Below, piece by piece: positions 61,423-64,000 of a stretch of 64,000 bases of DNA. The notes below the pieces were generated by a model. The model was not told where the DNA came from, made no database searches, and saw nothing but the letters and a program-made list of their open reading frames with translations. The translations under genes and the position numbers were made by a program. This stretch comes from Bacteroidales bacterium (GTDB taxonomy: Bacteria; Bacteroidota; Bacteroidia; Bacteroidales; Muribaculaceae), in contig JAAVFI010000028.1 of NCBI GenBank assembly GCA_014800815.1, forward strand, positions 1 through 64,000, in the 5' to 3' direction. Numbering within the stretch: the first letter of the stretch is position 1; each line of letters begins with the position of its first letter.

Positions 61423-61447
61423 CGCGGTCTCTGCTCAAGAGACCGCG
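61423..61447 (-). promoter_or_regulatory. Strong stem-loop in the sppA leader
   Basis: A perfect 9-bp stem (CGCGGTCTC at 61423-61431 with GAGACCGCG at 61439-61447) with a 7-base loop lies between the sppA promoter and its ATG (61367). On the minus strand a CATTTTAG stretch follows a few bases later. It may be an attenuator or an mRNA-stabilising or protein-binding structure. Confidence 0.55.
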
Positions 61448-61466
61448 ATACCGCTCATATTCCGTA

Positions 61467-61498
61467 CAAAGTTATATAATAATTGTCAACGCCACAAA
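61467..61498 (-). promoter_or_regulatory. Promoter of the sppA-lpxK-pnp-thiL operon
   Basis: On the minus strand TTTG (61495-61498), 20 bases, then TAACTTTG (61467-61474), close to the Bacteroidetes consensus. Transcription would start near 61460, giving a leader of about 93 bases that includes the stem-loop at 61423-61447. Confidence 0.75.
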
Positions 61499-61539
61499 TT
61501 TTTATAAATGATTTTAGAACCCGTTCTGCAGATTTTCAC

Positions 61540-61547
61540 TAACTTTG
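61540..61547 (+). promoter_or_regulatory. -7 promoter element of pgi
   Basis: TAACTTTG matches the -7 consensus and lies 24 bases before the pgi ATG at 61572. It is divergent from the sppA promoter. No clear -33 TTTG. Confidence 0.6.
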
Positions 61548-61571
61548 CACCAATTAATTTTCAACTCTAAA

Positions 61572-62903
61572 ATGGAAAAGATTCAAGTGGTAACTAAGGG
61601 CGTGCTCAATTGCGTGAGCAACGCCGAAATCGAAGCCCTTCGTCCCGAAGGCGTATCTGCTCTCTCCAAACTCGTCGACGGTACTGGTGCCGGCAACGAC
61701 TTCCTCGGCTGGGTGAAACTTCCTACCGAAACTCCCGCCGCTCTCCTCAACGACATCAACGCAACCGCCGCTCAGCTCCGTGAGCTCTGCGATGTAGTGG
61801 TAGCTATCGGCATCGGCGGCTCATACCTCGGTGCAAAGGCCGTAATCGAAGCCCTCGGCAATTCTTTCGCCGCTTACAAGAACGACGGCATCAAGGTACT
61901 TTTCGCCGGCCAGAACATCGGTGAAGACTACACCGCTGAACTTCAGGAATATCTCGCCGACAAAAAATTCGGTATCATCGTTATCTCCAAGTCGGGCACA
62001 ACCACCGAACCCGCTATCGCATTCCGCATCCTCAAGGAGCAGCTCGAGAAGCAGGTAGGTCACGAAGAAGCAAAGCGTCGCATCGTGGCTATCACCGACG
62101 AAAAGCGTGGCGCTCTCCGCTCGCTCGCCAACACTGAGGGCTACAAGACTTTCGTTATCGCCGACAACGTAGGCGGTCGTTTCTCCGTGCTCTCGCCCGT
62201 AGGCCTCCTTCCTATCGCCGTTGCCGGATACGACATCAAGGAACTCATGAAAGGCGCTGCCGACATGCAGAAGGCAACCCTCGACGGACAGTGCGACGCA
62301 GCTCTCACATACGCTCTCACCCGCAACGCCCTCTACCGCGCAGGCAAGAAAATCGAAATCCTCGTAAACTACAATCCCAAACTTCACTTCTTCGCTGAAT
62401 GGTGGAAACAGCTCTACGGCGAAAGCGAAGGCAAGGAAAACAAAGGTATCTTCCCCGCAGCTGTCGACAATACTACCGACCTCCACTCCATGGGACAGTG
62501 GATTCAGGAAGGCGAACGCTCTATCTTCGAAACCGTTATCTCCGTTGCCAAGTCGGACCGCGAACTCCGCATCCCCTTCGATGAAGCTAACCTCGACGGC
62601 CTCAACTACATCGCAGGCAAGCGCATTGACGAAGTAAACAAAATGGCCGAACTCGGCACCCGCATCGCTCACATCGACGGCGGTGTTCCCAACCTCCTCA
62701 TCGAGCTTCCCGCCCTCTCAGAGTACTACCTCGGCAGCCTCATCTACTTCTTTGAAGCAGCTTGCGGTATCAGCGGCTACATCCTCGACGTAAACCCCTT
62801 CAACCAGCCCGGCGTTGAGGCTTACAAGCGCAATATGTTCGCGCTCCTCGAAAAGCCCGGCTACGAAAAGGAAACAGAAGCAATCCGTGCCAAACTCTCT
62901 TGA
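61572..62903 (+). CDS. pgi: Glucose-6-phosphate isomerase
   Basis: The ATG at 61572 (443 residues) is chosen; the frame opens 27 bases earlier within the promoter. It interconverts glucose-6-phosphate and fructose-6-phosphate in the cytosol. Signatures: [20 protein letters not shown] (~76-95), [15 protein letters not shown] (~139-153), [18 protein letters not shown], and [13 protein letters not shown] (~298-310). The length is that of the short bacterial form. Codon use is strongly biased to C-ending codons, as for a highly expressed gene. murI starts inside its end. Confidence 0.96.
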   Translation: MEKIQVVTKGVLNCVSNAEIEALRPEGVSALSKLVDGTGAGNDFLGWVKLPTETPAALLNDINATAAQLRELCDVVVAIGIGGSYLGAKAVIEALGNSFAAYKNDGIKVLFAGQNIGEDYTAELQEYLADKKFGIIVISKSGTTTEPAIAFRILKEQLEKQVGHEEAKRRIVAITDEKRGALRSLANTEGYKTFVIADNVGGRFSVLSPVGLLPIAVAGYDIKELMKGAADMQKATLDGQCDAALTYALTRNALYRAGKKIEILVNYNPKLHFFAEWWKQLYGESEGKENKGIFPAAVDNTTDLHSMGQWIQEGERSIFETVISVAKSDRELRIPFDEANLDGLNYIAGKRIDEVNKMAELGTRIAHIDGGVPNLLIELPALSEYYLGSLIYFFEAACGISGYILDVNPFNQPGVEAYKRNMFALLEKPGYEKETEAIRAKLS

Positions 62904-63750
62904 CACCGAAGCCATTAAAGCCTCAGCCGAACGCCCCGGACCTATCGGGGTGTTCGACTCCGGCTACGGTGGCCTCACTATACTGCGTTCGCTCCGCAAG
63001 GCTCTCCCCGACGCCGACTTCATATACCTCGGCGACAACGGCAGGGCGCCTTACGGTACGCGTTCGTTCGAACTCGTCTACAGCTTCACGCTCGAAGCCG
63101 TACGCTATCTCTTTGCGCGCGGATGTCACCTGGTGATACTCGCCTGCAACACTGCTTCGGCAAAAGCACTGCGCTCAATCCAGCAGCGCGATCTGCCGCA
63201 GATAGACCCCAACCGCCGCGTACTCGGCGTGATACGTCCCACTGCCGAAGCCGTGGGCAACATCACCCGCTCGGGAGCCGTAGCTCTCGTCGGTACACCC
63301 GGGACAGTCGCCTCGGGGTCGTACGATATGGAACTTGCCAAACTTTTCCCCGACGTAAAACTCTACTCCCACGCGTGCCCCATGTGGGTACCATTGGTAG
63401 AGAATATGGAATCGGAAGGCGACGGTGCCGACTACTTCGTGCGCCGCGACCTTGAGGCAGTCCTCTCGCAATCGCCCGACATCGACACGCTCATCCTCGG
63501 ATGCACACACTACCCTCTCCTGCTCAACAAGATACGAAAATACGCCCCGGAGGGTCTCACAATACTCCCGCAGGGCGACATTGTAGCCGCTTCACTCACC
63601 GACTACCTCAAGAGGCATCCGGAAATCGACAGAATGATAACTCGTGGCGGCTCGGTAGACTATATCACAACTGAATCTCCTGAGAAATTCTCAACTCTTG
63701 CCGCAGTATTCATGGGCGACACCGTAAATGCACGGCACGATACTCTCTGA
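62887..63750 (+). CDS. murI: Glutamate racemase
   Basis: A cytosolic racemase supplying D-glutamate for peptidoglycan. The two catalytic Cys are visible in [14 protein letters not shown] and [11 protein letters not shown], with [14 protein letters not shown] near the N-terminus and [14 protein letters not shown]. No ATG exists in the proper position; a GTG at 62887, overlapping pgi by 17 bases, gives 287 residues and is my choice. The alternative TTG at 62815 lies deep in pgi and is unlikely. It is probably coupled to pgi. Confidence 0.9.
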   Translation: MPNSLDTEAIKASAERPGPIGVFDSGYGGLTILRSLRKALPDADFIYLGDNGRAPYGTRSFELVYSFTLEAVRYLFARGCHLVILACNTASAKALRSIQQRDLPQIDPNRRVLGVIRPTAEAVGNITRSGAVALVGTPGTVASGSYDMELAKLFPDVKLYSHACPMWVPLVENMESEGDGADYFVRRDLEAVLSQSPDIDTLILGCTHYPLLLNKIRKYAPEGLTILPQGDIVAASLTDYLKRHPEIDRMITRGGSVDYITTESPEKFSTLAAVFMGDTVNARHDTL

Positions 63751-63775
63751 CAATTCTCAACACCCAACTTTTCAC

Positions 63776-64000
63776 ATGAAGCATCACTATACTACCGCAG
63801 GCACATGCTCTGCGGCTATCGACTTTGATATTGACGAAAACGGAATAATCCGCAACATCAAATTTCATGGCGGCTGCCCCGGCAATACTGTCGGAATATG
63901 CAAGCTTGCCGAAGGCATGCCCGCCAAAAATGTTGCGGATAATCTGCGCGGAACCGATTGCCGCAGCCGCGGCACATCGTGTCCCGATCAGCTGGCGAAG
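63776..64000 (+). CDS. TSCPD-domain protein (TIGR03905-like), cut by window end
   Basis: An ATG at 63776, 25 bases after murI, opens a frame with 75 residues before the window ends. It reads MKHHYTTAGTCSAAIDF, then FHGGCPGNTVGICKLAEGM, and ends SCPDQLAK. The Cys pattern and TSCPDQL ending are typical of small TSCPD proteins related to a domain of vitamin-B12-dependent ribonucleotide reductases; function is unknown. Usual length is 80-90 residues, so only a few are missing. Confidence 0.8.
   Translation, partial: MKHHYTTAGTCSAAIDFDIDENGIIRNIKFHGGCPGNTVGICKLAEGMPAKNVADNLRGTDCRSRGTSCPDQLAK

Noticed and set aside
62815-62886. Upstream start of murI at TTG 62815
   Set aside because: It would place about 24 residues of non-conserved sequence inside the pgi coding region; GTG 62887 fits the family N-terminus better.

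Overview
The window looks like chromosomal DNA from a gut-type Bacteroidales bacterium. The evidence is a SusC/SusD outer-membrane uptake pair, an ECF sigma/FecR regulatory pair, a UpxY-type capsule antiterminator, and many promoters matching the Bacteroidetes -7 element TAnnTTTG. The moderate G+C content and gene style fit Muribaculaceae, but the family assignment is inference. No rRNA, tRNA, CRISPR array or insertion sequence was seen, and no gap without a gene exceeds 300 bases.

Layout. (1) Bases 1-188 hold the 3' end of an MFS transporter. (2) Bases 387-25332, minus strand, form one tightly packed 12-gene polysaccharide utilization locus (PUL) that ends at a strong hairpin terminator. In transcription order it encodes a DUF4874/DUF4832 protein, SusC with an STN signalling domain, SusD, a SusE/F-like lipoprotein, a second DUF4832 lipoprotein, an exported FAD oxidoreductase, a GH36-like enzyme, a CE7-like esterase, a GH2, a DUF4886-GH3 fusion, a GH3 with a PA14 insert, and a GH2 beta-galactosidase. 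(3) Bases 25487-27071 encode FecR and an ECF sigma factor, the likely controllers of the PUL, behind a perfect consensus promoter. (4) A secreted beta-helix protein and an AlkD-like DNA glycosylase follow. (5) A plus-strand tyrosine recombinase at 29880-31100 sits beside the promoter-distal end of the capsule operon.

(6) Bases 31157-50859, minus strand, are a capsule/exopolysaccharide operon that is visibly richer in A+T than its flanks. It starts with UpxY and a nonulosonate (sialic/legionaminic-type) cassette: 4,6-dehydratase, acetyltransferase, synthase, 2-epimerase, cytidylyltransferase and a PtmE-like CBS nucleotidyltransferase. Next come two pairs of pyruvyltransferase-like and FrhB-like Fe-S proteins flanking a Wzy-like polymerase, then a MurJ/Wzx flippase, a CE4-like deacetylase, a GT4 glycosyltransferase split into two genes in reversed domain order, a candidate nonulosonate transferase, an acetyltransferase, a GT2 and UDP-glucose dehydrogenase. 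(7) Bases 51092-64000 are housekeeping: GNAT, a Spy-like secreted protein and FKBP on the plus strand; then sppA-lpxK-pnp-thiL and nusB-yajC-ybbR-coaE on the minus strand; then pgi, murI and a TSCPD protein (cut by the window end) on the plus strand.

The most unusual items are the domain-swapped split GT4, the nonulosonate cassette without an aminotransferase, the repeated pyruvyltransferase/FrhB pairs, the PUL that joins two DUF4832 proteins with an exported flavoprotein and a DUF4886-GH3 fusion, and a NusB enlarged by roughly 150-185 residues.
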